DNA from: Rotaria macrura
Taxonomy: Eukaryota > Rotifera > Eurotatoria > Philodinida > Philodinidae
Direction: 5' to 3'
Length of the DNA stretch: 64,000 nt
Assembly: GCA_900239685.1 (NCBI GenBank)
Contig: OENT01000216.1
Coordinates: forward strand, 62,001 to 126,000
Below, in pieces: positions 62,480 through 64,000 of the stretch (positions are counted from its first letter, which is position 1; each line of letters opens with the position of its first letter). A program made the translations under genes and the position numbers. Under the pieces are notes generated by a model that searched no databases, had not been told where the DNA came from, and saw only the letters and a program-made list of their open reading frames with translations.

Positions 62480-64000
62480 ATGAATTTACAGATCTTTTAT
62501 CTGAAAAAATTATCTTCTTTAGATAGAAGAAAATGCTCTATACTTAATACATGTCAAAAATACAAGTAGAACAAGATGATGAATGATCGAAGACATCAAG
62601 AAAATGTTTGTCGTTTATGGCGAAATGACATATTGAGTGTGAGTACTTTTTTTTTCTCTCAAACGAAAAAAGGATTTTCTATTACTAACAGAAAAGAAGA
62701 AGGGAAAAAAATACAGAATATAGTCAATCTTAACAATAAAACTAATGATGATGGACTCGATAGACGATGTTTTTCAAGTATCATTCTATTCTATCTTTTA
62801 GATTGATGAGAAAGACACGAGATAGTAAATAGATTTCTTTCTGTCTGTCGTTTGCTCTAAAAAAGATTAATGCATGACGAGAATAGAGCTACTGTGGGTA
62901 GAAATGAAGAAGACACTGAAAAATGAATACATCATTGTATTGATGTGGAAGAGGAAGAAAAGGAAATACATATATACTTCTTTGCTAAGTGATGTCGATT
63001 CAAGATTTCAAAGATTATTAACATTTTCATGTTCGATGATGATAAATGACACTAATTGGCAGACGAATATCTTGTCACTATAATTTTTCACACCTATTTA
63101 CTTTAGGAATGATTAAATGACATAATAAATTATCTGTTTTTTTGGTATTTATGTATCTTTCATAGTATGAGAAAATACTAATGAAGTTTTATCTACATGG
63201 AATAAGACGTATCAGAATCTACTATAAATATACATACAATGCTTGTTGATGCTATGTGGATTCTCGATTTCCAAGTCATATTTCTGTTTAACATGATTGC
63301 AAACAAGCTAATATCGAATTCTGTAGAATAGGAGACCGAGTTAAATGGATTTTTTTCCTTCAACAAAAACGCAATAAACAGAACTACATCGATGTTGAAA
63401 ATTCATAATAGCTTTGTTTTTGTTTGTCATCAAACTCTCTAGTACGTAAGAATCATATTGACACATAAAATTTTATCAAAGTCGATCCGTTTTGTTTTTA
63501 GGCGAAGAATGGTATGATATTTCAAGTATAAGCATAACTTCACGATGAACAGCAAAGTTCAAGCAAAAATACTTACTCAATCAGTCTACAGTCTAAAACT
63601 TTCTATTCTATAATAATAATCGATACAAAAACATCAAATTTATCTGCTCTAATCTTCCATTAATTAATTCTCATTTAGAAAAATGACTTACTGTTGTGAA
63701 ATTGTGAATTAATTACCACACCAACACCCATAGTTCATCTATGAATGCCTGACGATCTATATATTTCCACATTTGACAAGAAAATATTTTAATAAATATC
63801 GAGCACCACACGCGTGACACAGGTATTAATATGATTTAATATTAATCATATCCTAGCTTATCCATCTCGTCTTTCTTTCTATCTAAATTTCACCAAAGAG
63901 AGACTATGCCAATTGTACCTCTCTTAAACAGAATATAATGAAAATCATTATAGTACCACTCATCATTTCAACCGAACAAAACAACAGGCAAACTTTCCAC
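62480..64000. other. upstream region of the calcium-sensor gene and window end
   Basis: No recognised gene. Frames at 62576-62806 and 62874-63083 are low in complexity. The window ends in AT-rich DNA with no visible partial gene. Confidence 0.45.

Noticed and set aside
1-64000. CRISPR arrays, tRNA and rRNA genes, retroelements
   Set aside because: No regularly spaced direct repeats, no recognisable tRNA B-box with a matching fold, no ribosomal RNA motifs, and no reverse transcriptase or integrase frames were seen.

Overview
The window looks like nuclear DNA of a small invertebrate, most likely a bdelloid rotifer such as Rotaria or Adineta. It is strongly AT-rich. Genes are split by very short GT-AG introns (often 53-68 nt). 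Animal families (tissue-type alkaline phosphatase, MLF, CHMP3, KChIP-type calcium sensor, PRXL2B) sit beside families unusual in animals (a DUG3-type glutamine amidotransferase, Pmp3 membrane peptides). It also carries an ADP-ribosyltransferase joined to FG-GAP repeats and a duplicated ARM-TIR gene. The genus is an inference; the eukaryotic, animal nature is well supported.

Layout: 1-3.7 kb, no recognisable gene. 3.72-4.38 kb, a composite foldback element with a 12-bp target duplication. 4.55-9.65 kb, a four-exon gene whose exons join in phase to give an arginine-type ADP-ribosyltransferase, one membrane segment and about 14 FG-GAP/VCBS repeats. 11.76-12.21 kb, a dimeric hAT-type MITE. 19.09-21.57 kb, a GPI-type alkaline phosphatase (3 exons). 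25.54-29.10 kb and 35.39-39.31 kb, two paralogous ARM-TIR-SAM-like genes (3 exons each), relatives of SARM1 with the catalytic Glu present. 42.25-43.26 kb (minus), an intronless DUG3-like amidotransferase. 45.57-45.83 kb, another hAT-like MITE. 47.70-48.37 kb, MLF. 48.50-48.75 kb (minus) and 50.08-50.37 kb (plus), two divergent Pmp3 genes of 61 aa each, reconstructed from short exons. 54.87-55.51 kb (minus), PRXL2B-like peroxiredoxin. 56.92-57.88 kb, CHMP3 (7 exons). 60.38-62.48 kb (minus), a KChIP/neuronal-calcium-sensor gene with degenerate EF-hands.

The genes do not form one pathway. One theme stands out: three of them are predicted NAD+-consuming proteins (one ADP-ribosyltransferase and two TIR NADase candidates) in the first 40 kb. 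The two TIR genes are near-identical in some exon segments, strongly diverged in others, and unrelated in introns and flanks. This suggests exon-limited gene conversion, or selection acting on separate segments. All exon models were built by eye from splice signals, reading phase and family similarity; no transcript data or database search was used.
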